Of a stretch of DNA of 64,000 nt, positions 18,680 through 26,604 are shown piece by piece. The notes beneath the pieces were generated by a model. It was not told the DNA's origin and did no database searches. It worked only from the letters and a program-made list of their open reading frames with translations. Made by a program: the position numbers and the translations under genes. This stretch comes from an uncultured Clostridium sp. (GTDB taxonomy: Bacteria; Bacillota; Clostridia; Christensenellales; CAG-138): NCBI GenBank assembly GCA_900542285.1, contig UQNF01000003.1, positions 1 through 64,000 of the forward strand, written 5' to 3'. The stretch's first letter is position 1. Each line of letters opens with the position of its first letter.

Positions 18680-19207
18680 ATGGACTGTTTCCGTATCGGT
18701 TTGTTCCTGCGCCCTCATGGCGTGCGCGGTGAAGTAAAAATGCTTTCGCTCACTGATGACCCCAAGAGGTTTTCCAGGGTACACGATGCCTATATAGAGT
18801 ATCGTGAGGGCGACTATCGGCCGATAAGAGTGCAGTCGGCAAGGACCATTGGCGAAGGCTTTGCCATTGCAAAGATTGATGGCATTGATACAATGGATCA
18901 GGCTGAAACGCTGAGGGACAAGTACCTGTGCGTGGACAGGGAACATGCCGTTAAGCTTCCTGAAGACACATATTTTGTTAAGGATTTAATAGGCTGCCGA
19001 GTCATCTCGACCGATGGCTCGGAGCTTGGTATCATGGATGATGTCTATGAGACAAACGCCAACGATGTATATGTTGTCAAGGGTGAAGGGACAAAGCGGC
19101 TTTCCGTTCCGGCACTAAAAAGACTGCTTGCCAAGGTCGATATTGGGAACAAACTGATAGTATTCGATGCGGCCGTTCTTTCGGAGGTAGGATTGTTTGA
19201 GGATTGA
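18680..19207 (+). CDS. rimM: Ribosome maturation factor RimM
   Basis: A 175-residue 30S assembly factor. RimM N-domain (RIGLFLRPHGVRGEVKM) followed by a PRC-barrel domain (YFVKDLIGCRVISTDG, NDVYVVKGEG). It binds S19 and helps 16S 3' domain folding. Overlaps trmD by 11 bases. Confidence 0.96.
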   Translation: MDCFRIGLFLRPHGVRGEVKMLSLTDDPKRFSRVHDAYIEYREGDYRPIRVQSARTIGEGFAIAKIDGIDTMDQAETLRDKYLCVDREHAVKLPEDTYFVKDLIGCRVISTDGSELGIMDDVYETNANDVYVVKGEGTKRLSVPALKRLLAKVDIGNKLIVFDAAVLSEVGLFED

Positions 19208-19943
19208 TATTCTATCAATATTCCCTGAAATGTTCTCAAGTGTCCTTTCTGCCAGCATGCTCGGGCGTGCTGCCGCAAAGGGCATTCTTGAGTTTCACAC
19301 GCATAATATCAGGGATTATTCCGAAAGCAAGCACAAGAATACCGACGATTATCCATTCGGCGGCGGTGCAGGCATGGTCATGATGGCTCAGCCCATATTC
19401 GACTGTATTTCCGCTATCGAAAATGAAGTCGGTGATGGCAAAAGCATCCGTCGCATCGTAATGACTCCAAGGGGCAGAAGGCTTACTCCCGAGATAGCAA
19501 TGGAGCTTGCAAGGGAGGAAAACATTCTTATACTGGCTGGTCATTACGAAGGGATAGACGAAAGGGTTATGGAGCTTATCGACGATGAGATATCTATCGG
19601 CGACTATGTTCTGACGGGAGGAGAACTCCCTGCAATGGTGCTTATTGACTGCCTGTCCAGATTCATACCCGGAGTGCTTGGCAGCAGCGAATCAACGGAG
19701 GATGAGAGCTTTTCCGGCTCGGGATTGCTCGAATATCCGCAGTACACAAGGCCTTCGGTTTTTCGAGGCAGGGAAGTTCCTGCTGTATTATTGAACGGCA
19801 ATCATGCCGAGATCAATAAGTGGCGCAGACAGCAGGCACTTATAAAAACAAAAGCCATGCGCCCGGATCTCCTTGAAACCGCCGAGCTTACCAAAAAGGA
19901 CATTGAGTTTCTTAAAGGCTTGGATGAGATCGAAGGAGAATAA
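19197..19943 (+). CDS. trmD: tRNA (guanine(37)-N1)-methyltransferase TrmD
   Basis: A 248-residue SPOUT methyltransferase that prevents frameshifting at CCN/CGG codons. MRIDILSIFPEMF, GGGAGMVMMAQPI, LAGHYEGIDERV and EISIGDYVLTGGE form the trefoil-knot SAM site. The start is TTG 19197, nine bases after GGAGG, and lies inside rimM. Confidence 0.96.
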   Translation: MRIDILSIFPEMFSSVLSASMLGRAAAKGILEFHTHNIRDYSESKHKNTDDYPFGGGAGMVMMAQPIFDCISAIENEVGDGKSIRRIVMTPRGRRLTPEIAMELAREENILILAGHYEGIDERVMELIDDEISIGDYVLTGGELPAMVLIDCLSRFIPGVLGSSESTEDESFSGSGLLEYPQYTRPSVFRGREVPAVLLNGNHAEINKWRRQQALIKTKAMRPDLLETAELTKKDIEFLKGLDEIEGE

Positions 19944-19992
19944 AAACAGCTTAAATATATTGCCTTTTGAATGAAAAAGGCGTATCAAGCAC

Positions 19993-20021
19993 TTGAAAAA
20001 CGTTAAACATCGTGCTATAAT
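19993..20021 (+). promoter_or_regulatory. rplS promoter
   Basis: TTGAAA (19993-19998) and TATAAT (20016-20021) with a 17-bp spacer. The transcript would have a leader of about 60 bases, the place where Firmicutes carry the L19 leader; I could not verify that fold by eye. Confidence 0.75.
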
Positions 20022-20089
20022 AGCATGGTTATTTGGGTGGTCCAATGATCGAGCATTCGATTAAGAACATCTGTAAAAAGGAGATTAAT

Positions 20090-20443
20090 ATGTCAGAAAT
20101 CATCAGAGAGCTCGAAAAAGAGCAGCTTCGCACCGACCTCCCCAAGCTCGAGATTGGCGACACCGTTCGTGTATTCGTTAAGGTTGTCGAGGGCAATCAC
20201 GAGAGGCTTCAGAACTTCGAGGGAATCGTTATTAAGATGCAGGGCGGCGGCATCCGCAAGTCCTTCACCGTTCGCCGTATCAGCTACGGTATCGGCGTTG
20301 AGAGGACCTTCCCCTACAACAGCCCCCGCATTGGCCGTATCGAGGTCGTTCGTCATGGTGTTGTTCGCAGGGCTAAGCTGTACTACCTCCGCGAGAGGAC
20401 AGGTAAGGCCGCAAAGATCAAGGAACGCATCGTAAAGAAGTAA
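20090..20443 (+). CDS. rplS: 50S ribosomal protein L19
   Basis: A 117-residue protein at the 30S-50S interface. Key stretches are [37 protein letters not shown] and the basic C-terminus [14 protein letters not shown]. The start is ATG 20090 with AAAAAGGAG before it; an open frame from 20033 is leader. Has its own promoter and terminator. Confidence 0.97.
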   Translation: MSEIIRELEKEQLRTDLPKLEIGDTVRVFVKVVEGNHERLQNFEGIVIKMQGGGIRKSFTVRRISYGIGVERTFPYNSPRIGRIEVVRHGVVRRAKLYYLRERTGKAAKIKERIVKK

Positions 20444-20460
20444 TCCGCCTAATGCTGGCA

Positions 20461-20494
20461 ATGCTCCCCGCACACCGTGTTGGGGAGCATTTTC
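20461..20494 (+). terminator. rplS terminator, overlapping the rbgA ribosome site
   Basis: Stem ATGCTCCCC (20461-20469) / GGGGAGCAT (20482-20490) then TTTTC. The only Shine-Dalgarno-like stretch for rbgA (GGGGAG) is the 3' arm of this stem. Confidence 0.8.
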
Positions 20495-20497
20495 TAA

Positions 20498-21418
20498 ATG
20501 AATTCAACAAATAAAAACAGTATGCAAACGATTAACTGGTATCCCGGCCATATGGCAAAGGCAAGACGAATGCTTGAAGATAATGTCAAGCTCGTCGATA
20601 TGATAATTGAGATAGTGGATGCGCGCGCTCCGCTTGCCTGCCGCAACCCTGATTTTGAAGCGCTTTTCGTGAATAAGCTCCGCGTTGTCGTTCTCAATAA
20701 AAGCGATCTATCGTCCAAGACACAGAACAAGGCGTGGATAGAGTATTTCAGAAAGCAGGGAATTACCGCTGTCGAACTCGTTTCCACAAATCCTTCAATG
20801 CGAAAGAATGCGGTCGCGCTGATTGAACGAACCGGTGCAGAGACAGTTAGAAGGTATAAGGAAAAGGGAATCAACAAGACGCTGCGAGCAATGATAGTCG
20901 GAGTTCCAAATGTAGGAAAATCCACCTTCATCAATCGAATAGCCGGCACTGCCAAGGCGCAGGTGGGCGACAGGCCCGGAGTAACCAAGAGCAAGCAGTG
21001 GGTCAAGATAACGGATTTTTTGGAGCTGATGGATACTCCCGGCTTGCTGTGGGGAAAGCTTGACAATGAGATTTTGGCAAAGCATCTTGCGTATATCGGT
21101 TCGATCAGGGACGATATTCTTGATGTGGAAGAGCTCGCTGCGCTGCTTCTATATGACCTGATGAAGATATGTCCCGACCAACTGATCGCAAGGTACAAAA
21201 AACTGACGCCGGAGATGAATTCCCCGGAGGAACTGCTTGACGGAGTATGCAGAAGCAGGGGATTCATATTGTCGGGAGGAGTGCTCGATACGGAAAGGGC
21301 CGCAAGGATCGTGCTGGATGAATACAGGGCAGGGAAGATTGCCGCAATCGCGCTTGAAAACCCCGATGATGACTTTGCATCAAAGCCAGACGAGGTAACC
21401 GATCATGCCGACTGCTGA
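20498..21418 (+). CDS. rbgA: Ribosome biogenesis GTPase RbgA (YlqF)
   Basis: A 306-residue circularly permuted GTPase needed for late 50S assembly (L6/L16 insertion). Motif order is permuted: NKSDL (G4) comes before VGVPNVGKSTFINRI (G1) and DTPGLLW (G3). N-terminal INWYPGHMAKA is the RbgA signature. Start ATG 20498 lies ten bases after GGGGAG; ATG 20522 lacks any ribosome site. Overlaps rnhB by 14 bases. Confidence 0.95.
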   Translation: MNSTNKNSMQTINWYPGHMAKARRMLEDNVKLVDMIIEIVDARAPLACRNPDFEALFVNKLRVVVLNKSDLSSKTQNKAWIEYFRKQGITAVELVSTNPSMRKNAVALIERTGAETVRRYKEKGINKTLRAMIVGVPNVGKSTFINRIAGTAKAQVGDRPGVTKSKQWVKITDFLELMDTPGLLWGKLDNEILAKHLAYIGSIRDDILDVEELAALLLYDLMKICPDQLIARYKKLTPEMNSPEELLDGVCRSRGFILSGGVLDTERAARIVLDEYRAGKIAAIALENPDDDFASKPDEVTDHADC

Positions 21419-22046
21419 CGAGAGAAAGCAAAAGGAGCTTGCAAGGCTCACTCGGCTCACGGAATACGAGCGCCCATTCTGGCAGAATGGAGTGTATGTT
21501 TCGGGCATGGACGAAGTCGGCAGGGGGCCGCTTGCCGGACCGGTCGTTACCGCATGCGTTATCATGCCTGCCGAGCCGCTGATAGAGGGAATTAACGACT
21601 CAAAGAAGCTATCGGAAAAGAAGCGGGAGCGTCTGTACGAACAGATACTGTCACATGCCGTCGCTTACGGATTCGGCTGGGTTTGGCAGGACACTATAGA
21701 CAGGATTAATATTCTCGAGGCTACCAAGCTTGCATTTGCTGAAGCATACGAAAACATGAACTATCCTTGCGAGGATGTCTTCGTTGATGCGGTTAAGGAT
21801 CTTGCGATCCCTGCAAAACAGCATCCGCTGATACATGGAGATGCGTTATGCTATTCGATAGCAGCGGCCAGCATCATTGCAAAGGTTGAGAGGGACAGGT
21901 TCATGGCGGAACAGGCAAAGCTGTATCCCGAATACGGCTTTGAAAGGAATAAGGGCTACGGCACAAAACAGCATATCGATGCTTTGAAGCGCATAGGCCC
22001 ATGTCCGCTTCACAGGAAAAGTTTCATCGGCAAAATTATCGGTTAG
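21405..22046 (+). CDS. rnhB: Ribonuclease HII
   Basis: A 213-residue endonuclease removing ribonucleotides from RNA-DNA hybrids. Signature SGMDEVGRGPLAGPV holds the catalytic Asp-Glu; later acidic residues are in VFVDAVKDL and HGDALCYSIAAASI. It has a short N-terminal extension (about 30 residues), as in clostridial homologues. Confidence 0.95.
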   Translation: MPTADERKQKELARLTRLTEYERPFWQNGVYVSGMDEVGRGPLAGPVVTACVIMPAEPLIEGINDSKKLSEKKRERLYEQILSHAVAYGFGWVWQDTIDRINILEATKLAFAEAYENMNYPCEDVFVDAVKDLAIPAKQHPLIHGDALCYSIAAASIIAKVERDRFMAEQAKLYPEYGFERNKGYGTKQHIDALKRIGPCPLHRKSFIGKIIG

Positions 22047-22058
22047 CGGCGGTGGAAA

Positions 22059-22439
22059 ATGGGACGGCTTAGACTAAGCAGCGGAAGCATTACCCAAAAA
22101 GACGGAGCAAAGGGTGAAACCATGGTGCTTTGGTATCTGCGCCTTCGGGGATACAGACTTCTCGAACGCAATTACACCGTTGGGCATAAAGAGATTGACC
22201 TTATCATGCGAAAAGGGAATACGATTGCTTTTGTTGAGGTGAAATCAAGAAGGAAGATTGACTCCAAAATGCCTCCGAGAATGAACGTTGATTGGAATAA
22301 ACGCAGAAATATCATAGCGGCAGCCGGGATATATCTCGCTAAAAATGGTCTTACAAGGGTAATTATCAGTTTTGATATCGCAGAGGTTGATTTGGATGCC
22401 AGAAAGATTACATATATTAAAAATGCATTCACGGATTAG
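22059..22439 (+). CDS. YraN family (UPF0102) putative endonuclease
   Basis: A 126-residue protein with a restriction-endonuclease-like fold: GAKGETMVLWYLRLRGY, then HKEIDLIMRKGNTIAFVEVK with the D-ExK catalytic pattern. Its cellular role is not settled; it regularly follows rnhB. Weak GGTGG ribosome site; last gene of the ribosome-maturation string. Confidence 0.87.
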   Translation: MGRLRLSSGSITQKDGAKGETMVLWYLRLRGYRLLERNYTVGHKEIDLIMRKGNTIAFVEVKSRRKIDSKMPPRMNVDWNKRRNIIAAAGIYLAKNGLTRVIISFDIAEVDLDARKITYIKNAFTD

Positions 22440-22452
22440 TACTCTTTGAGTG

Positions 22453-22481
22453 TTGACACCAATTCTTGACTGTGCTATACT
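22453..22481 (+). promoter_or_regulatory. Promoter of the cobalamin-riboswitch operon
   Basis: TTGACA (22453-22458) and TATACT (22476-22481) with a 17-bp spacer. The transcript would begin near 22489, directly at the riboswitch. Confidence 0.85.
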
Positions 22482-22496
22482 ATGCACACAAACGAA

Positions 22497-22690
22497 AGAA
22501 CGGTTGCCAATCGGTGCAATAGCATCAAAGGCATTAATAGGGAATGCGGTTAGAATCCGCAGCAGTCCCCGCTACTGTAACTGGAGACGAAAGTTCAAAC
22601 TGCCACTTCGCATTATGCGTGGGAAGGCGTAACGATTAGATTGACCCGGGAGCCAGGAGACCTGCCGTGCTTTCGCAATGGGTGGTTCTC
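22497..22690 (+). ncRNA. Cobalamin riboswitch (aptamer)
   Basis: The conserved core is readable: an AATAGGGAATGCGGT-type region near 22536-22550, AATCCGC-AGCAGTCCCCGC-TACTGTAA (22554-22580), and the B12 box GAGCCAGGAGACCTGCC (22650-22666). Outer P1 pairing (AGAAC near 22498 with GTTCT near 22685) closes it. It controls the six-gene operon that follows. Adenosylcobalamin is the usual ligand of the class; the exact ligand is not deducible. Confidence 0.95.
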
Positions 22691-22729
22691 GGGAGATAGA
22701 CGGCCTAATCAATGCGTTGTTTCACACGA

Positions 22730-22755
22730 GAGCTGCATTATGTGCAGTTCTTTTT
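22730..22755 (+). terminator. Riboswitch expression-platform terminator
   Basis: GAGCTGCA (22730-22737), loop TTATG, TGCAGTTC (22743-22750), then TTTTT. It follows the aptamer by about 40 bases, so bound cobalamin probably causes premature termination (an OFF switch). The remaining 90 bases before the first gene hold its GGAGG site and nothing else obvious. Confidence 0.85.
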
Positions 22756-22846
22756 GTTGTGTGCAGATTTCGTATTATTATGACATTTCTTCCTGCCGCC
22801 CGGGGGATGCAGACCCAAAAGTAATTATTACACGGAGGAATGTGAA

Positions 22847-23866
22847 ATGAAGAACTGCAAAAAACTTATCGCAATCATCGTGATTGCAGCGCTTGCAATA
22901 AGCAGCGCAGCATCTATCGTGCTGGCAGAGCCTGCATATCCCGAAGTCCCTTCAGGGTATGACGGCTATGTTACCGTATCGGTATCCGCTGATACAATCG
23001 GATGGGGCTATTTGATAGAACCAACGCTCGTTCCGATACATGAAGGCGAAAGCGTTGCCGAGGCGACCATAAGGCTGTTTGAGGCCATGGGCGTTGCCTA
23101 TGAGGCAGGAACGCCGGAGTCATTCTACCTTACCGATGTGGCCTGCGATAACTGTGTTAACGGTGCTGAACCCAACGTTCCGGATTACCTTATGGAACAG
23201 ATAGAGCTTTATCCTGCTTGGGCTGAAGAGAATTTCGGCTTTGCCTATGGCGAATGGACGGGAACCGAAAGCGGAAACGGCATGCTTGGTACTGATGACT
23301 TCAGCACTTTCGGCGGTTGGATGATAGCCGAGGATGATATCGCGCTTCCTGCGACTGCCGGTGATTACAGCGCACAGTCAGGACATGTCTACCAGTGGGC
23401 ATTCAGCGTATATGGCTGGGGCATGGATCTTGGCTGGAGCGACGGATGGGGTTCGTTCCCTGTTTTCGATAATCCTGCCGAGGGCGTGAACCGTGCTGAT
23501 GCCGAGGAAGTCTATGCGCTTATCATGGCGGACGAGGAGCTTGCTGCGCTTGTCTCAGAGGATGGAATGGCATACGATGAGTTTGAAAGTCTTGTCGCAG
23601 CATTGGTCGATCTTTCATCCACTCAGGCTGAGATAGACAGCTGCCTTAATATGCTTCTCAATGCTCTTGATGGCGGTGCCCTGATGGGCGATATCAACGG
23701 CGATGGTGTCGTTAATATGCAGGATGCTCAGTTAGCTATGCGTTATGCGATCGGCATTGCCGAACTGTCCGATGAGCAGCTGAGCATTGGCGACATTAAC
23801 GGCGACGGAATTGTCAATTCATCCGACGCAACAATGATCGCACGCATTGCGCTGAATCTGATTTGA
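22847..23866 (+). CDS. Secreted DUF4430-like (transcobalamin C-terminal-like) protein with dockerin
   Basis: A 339-residue exported protein. Signal peptide 1-27 (MKNCKKLIAIIVIAALAI..., cleavage near VLAEP). Residues of about 35-215 contain VTVSVSADTIGWGYLIEPT, ESVAEATIRLFEAMGV and FSVYGWGMDLGWSDGWG, matching the bacterial DUF4430/transcobalamin C-terminal-like fold. A short helical linker leads to a type I dockerin (281-339) with two calcium loops, GDINGDGVVNMQDA and GDINGDGIVNSSDA. First gene under the B12 riboswitch, so probably a surface cobalamin-capturing protein docked on a cohesin scaffold. No cohesin is seen in the window. Function is inferred from context. Confidence 0.8.
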   Translation: MKNCKKLIAIIVIAALAISSAASIVLAEPAYPEVPSGYDGYVTVSVSADTIGWGYLIEPTLVPIHEGESVAEATIRLFEAMGVAYEAGTPESFYLTDVACDNCVNGAEPNVPDYLMEQIELYPAWAEENFGFAYGEWTGTESGNGMLGTDDFSTFGGWMIAEDDIALPATAGDYSAQSGHVYQWAFSVYGWGMDLGWSDGWGSFPVFDNPAEGVNRADAEEVYALIMADEELAALVSEDGMAYDEFESLVAALVDLSSTQAEIDSCLNMLLNALDGGALMGDINGDGVVNMQDAQLAMRYAIGIAELSDEQLSIGDINGDGIVNSSDATMIARIALNLI

Positions 23867-23868
23867 TA

Positions 23869-25218
23869 ATGAAGAGCTTTTTCAGCAAGCTGATTTGTTG
23901 TCTGCTCCTGCTGTCGGTTTTGTTCCTGACAGCAGGAGACATTGCTGCCGGCACGGAGTATTCGGCTGATTACAATGCCGTGCTTGGCGCACTGTCATCC
24001 GGAGAGCCGCAATTCGGGTCTATCGGCGGTGAATGGAAGGTGCTTGCTCTTGCAAGAAGCGGATATTTCAGTGCAGACTCCGAATACATGCGGTCCTATA
24101 TATCGCTGATTGAAGAGCTGATACTCAGCATTGGAAGTCCAAAGCTTGATGAGCGAAAACCAAACGAGAATTCCAGACTTGTTATCGCGCTTTCGAGCCT
24201 CGGATATGATGCAAGGAATGTTTCCGGCTTTGACCTGACCGAGCCGCTCAAGGATATCAACTACATTAAGAAGCAGGGCTTGACGGGTGTTATTTACGCG
24301 CTCATCGCCCTGAGCTGCAATGATGAATATGCGGAAACCGACTACAAGAATACTCTTGTAGATTTTGTTCTTAATGCAGAGATAGACGGCGGTGGCTGGG
24401 CGTTGGGCGGAGGCAATCCCGACCCCGATGTTACGGCAATTGCGATAACGGCCGTTACGGGTTATACACAGGCTCGTTCTGCCATTGAAAGAGGAATTGC
24501 AAAGCTTTCCGATATGCAGGCGGAGGACGGAACGTATTCGAGCTATGGAGCGACAAACTCCGAAAGCTGCTCTCAGGTCCTGCTTGCGCTCAGCACGCTT
24601 GGTATAGATGCAGATACGGATCAAAGGTTTATAAAAAACGGTGTATCGCTTTTATCTGCGCTGCTTTCATTCTCAACCGGCTCGGGCTTTTCTCATATGC
24701 CGAACGGCTCAACCAATCAGATGGCTTCCGAACAGGCAGCATATGCGTTGTGCGCATATGACAGGATGGTAAAAAGCAGGACGGCACTCTTTGATATGAG
24801 CGATGTGTGGCATGCTCCTGTTCAGCCGACACCGATGGCGGCAAGTACGCCAAAGCCGACACCCAAACCCACACCGACTGCTGCGCCGTCCCATTCCGAA
24901 GCTCCGACTGTTTCGGCAGTAACGACCGAACAGCCAACACAGGAGGATACCGACGCACCGGCATTGATCGAAGTACCTTCTGACATTTCGACGGAAGCTG
25001 CCGATACTACGCCTGATTATGAAGCTCCAACGGAGCAGGTGACGATATTTGAAATGGGCTCCGACGCCCCGACCGTTCAAACGACACAGGACGATAGCCG
25101 GGCTCCTTCCGAAAAGCAGCGCAATGGCTTTATCAAGCTGCTTTGGCTGCTGCCCGCGGCTGTATTGGCTGCTGCATTGATCGTTATCAAACTAATTAGA
25201 GGAAAGAAAAAGGTATGA
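23869..25218 (+). CDS. Membrane-anchored alpha-toroid (prenyltransferase/terpene-cyclase-like) protein
   Basis: A 449-residue surface protein. Signal peptide about 1-30; residues 35-315 carry alpha/alpha-toroid repeats (NSRLVIALSSLGYDARN, GGGWALGGGNPDPDVTAIAI, DGTYSSYGATNSESCSQVL). The same fold forms the alpha domain of intrinsic factor and transcobalamin. A Pro/Thr-rich linker (about 317-410, PKPTPKPTPT) leads to a C-terminal membrane helix (about 423-443) and a basic tail. ATG 23869 follows the previous stop by two bases and has little ribosome site of its own. It lies between two DUF4430 genes, suggesting it supplies the alpha half of a split B12 carrier. The binding role is inference. 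Confidence 0.75.
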   Translation: MKSFFSKLICCLLLLSVLFLTAGDIAAGTEYSADYNAVLGALSSGEPQFGSIGGEWKVLALARSGYFSADSEYMRSYISLIEELILSIGSPKLDERKPNENSRLVIALSSLGYDARNVSGFDLTEPLKDINYIKKQGLTGVIYALIALSCNDEYAETDYKNTLVDFVLNAEIDGGGWALGGGNPDPDVTAIAITAVTGYTQARSAIERGIAKLSDMQAEDGTYSSYGATNSESCSQVLLALSTLGIDADTDQRFIKNGVSLLSALLSFSTGSGFSHMPNGSTNQMASEQAAYALCAYDRMVKSRTALFDMSDVWHAPVQPTPMAASTPKPTPKPTPTAAPSHSEAPTVSAVTTEQPTQEDTDAPALIEVPSDISTEAADTTPDYEAPTEQVTIFEMGSDAPTVQTTQDDSRAPSEKQRNGFIKLLWLLPAAVLAAALIVIKLIRGKKKV

Positions 25219-25706
25219 AAAGAACTGCCGCAATTATCGCATTGCTTTGCCTAATAGTAACAGCGTTTTTTGGCTGCGCAGAGGGCACGGGATCGGATGC
25301 CATGCTGCACTGCACGATACTTATCGAGTGCAAAAACGCTGTCGCTTGCAATGAATTGGCAGCGGAGCAAAAGGAATTCCTCCCAAGCGACGGAATGATA
25401 CTTACAAAGACGGAAATTGCTTTTACCGATGGAGAATCCGTTTACGATGTGCTCGTTCGCGAGTGCCGCGAAAGAGGAATTCATATGGAGGCAAGCTATG
25501 CTCCTGTCTATGACAGCGCATATATCGAAGGCATTGCAAACCTGTATGAGTTCGATTGCGGAAGCTTGAGCGGATGGACATACTGCGTTAACGGAGTTTT
25601 CCCAAACTATGGATGCAGCAATTTTAAGCTCTCGGACGGTGACGAGATAGAATTCCATTATTCCTGTGATCTGGGCAGGGATGTAGGCGCAGTATTTGAG
25701 GAGTAG
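25215..25706 (+). CDS. DUF4430 (transcobalamin C-terminal-like) lipoprotein
   Basis: A 163-residue lipoprotein; the lipobox is in AFFGCAEG (Cys about residue 21). The mature part is a single DUF4430 beta-rich domain: IAFTDGESVYDVLVREC, GSLSGWTYCVNGVFPNYG, and the hallmark LSDGDEIEFHYSCDLGRDVG. InterPro relates this domain to the beta domain of human transcobalamin and intrinsic factor. Overlaps the upstream gene by four bases and abuts ecfT. Probable role: hand cobalamin to the ECF transporter. Confidence 0.88.
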   Translation: MKRTAAIIALLCLIVTAFFGCAEGTGSDAMLHCTILIECKNAVACNELAAEQKEFLPSDGMILTKTEIAFTDGESVYDVLVRECRERGIHMEASYAPVYDSAYIEGIANLYEFDCGSLSGWTYCVNGVFPNYGCSNFKLSDGDEIEFHYSCDLGRDVGAVFEE

Positions 25707-25710
25707 CGTG

Positions 25711-26604
25711 GTGAAAATCAGGGATACGATGAATGAGATCCATCCTTTGATCGCATTTGCATTCTTTGCATTTGTGCTTGTGATGTCCATGCTGTTTTTG
25801 CATCCCGTTTATATAATTATTTCGCTCACAACGGGCACAGTTTGGGCGTTTTTACTTCGTGGAAAACAAACACTCAGGTTTTTGCTGACGTTCGTGCTGC
25901 CGATCACAATTCTTGTTGCAATACTGAATCCGCTGTTTAACCATAAGGGAGTTACTATCCTGTTCTATATTAGGGATAATCCGATCACTTTGGAGTCGAT
26001 GATCTATGCAGTCACATCCGCATTTATGTTTGCCTCTGTACTCATATGGTTCTCTTGCTTTAATGAAGTTATGAAAAGCGATAAGATAATCTATCTATTC
26101 GGCAAGACCATTCCGTCCGTATCGCTCATTATTACTATGGTGCTTCGATTTGTTCCGCTGTACAAGCAGCAGGCAAAAAGGATCTCTATTGCCATGCGCG
26201 CTCAGGGAATAGATGTCAGTCAGGGGAGTATCATCAAGCGTGCCAAGTACGGTCTCAGCATACTGTCGGCACTTATCACCTGGGGACTTGAAAGCTCGGT
26301 AACTACTGCGGATTCAATGCGTTCCAGAGGTCATGGGCTTCCGCACAGGACGCATTATTCGGTTTATAGATTTGACAGACGGGATCTGATACTTTCAATA
26401 CTGCTGATCATTGGCATTGCTTTTATTGGTGTATCTGCCGGAACAAATACTATCTATGCAAAGTTCTATCCGGTATTTAAGCTTAATTCATGGAATGCCG
26501 CATCGATCATCTGCACCGCAGTATATGCATTGATTCTTTTGATACCGATAATTCTTAATTTAACAGAGGCAGTATCATGGCGGCACTTGAAATCAAAAAT
26601 TTAA
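25711..26604 (+). CDS. ecfT: ECF transporter transmembrane (T) component
   Basis: A 297-residue integral membrane protein with about five to six helices. The two T-component coupling motifs with Ala-Arg-Gly character are seen as AMRAQGIDV and SMRSRGHGLP. It links the EcfA ATPases to the S component. The start is taken as GTG 25711, seven bases after GAGGAG; GTG 25708 and ATG 25729 are alternatives. Overlaps ecfA by 28 bases. In this riboswitch context it corresponds to the predicted cobalamin-linked ECF permease (CbrV type). Confidence 0.9.
   Translation: MKIRDTMNEIHPLIAFAFFAFVLVMSMLFLHPVYIIISLTTGTVWAFLLRGKQTLRFLLTFVLPITILVAILNPLFNHKGVTILFYIRDNPITLESMIYAVTSAFMFASVLIWFSCFNEVMKSDKIIYLFGKTIPSVSLIITMVLRFVPLYKQQAKRISIAMRAQGIDVSQGSIIKRAKYGLSILSALITWGLESSVTTADSMRSRGHGLPHRTHYSVYRFDRRDLILSILLIIGIAFIGVSAGTNTIYAKFYPVFKLNSWNAASIICTAVYALILLIPIILNLTEAVSWRHLKSKI

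Noticed and set aside
20022..20089. L19 leader RNA element upstream of rplS
   Set aside because: Position fits the known Firmicute leader, but I could not recognise the conserved fold by eye, so it is not called as an RNA feature.
23869..25218. Terpene cyclase or prenyltransferase enzyme
   Set aside because: The protein is exported and membrane-anchored in a vitamin-uptake operon and lacks the DxDD or zinc-ligand motifs of those enzymes; only the fold seems shared.
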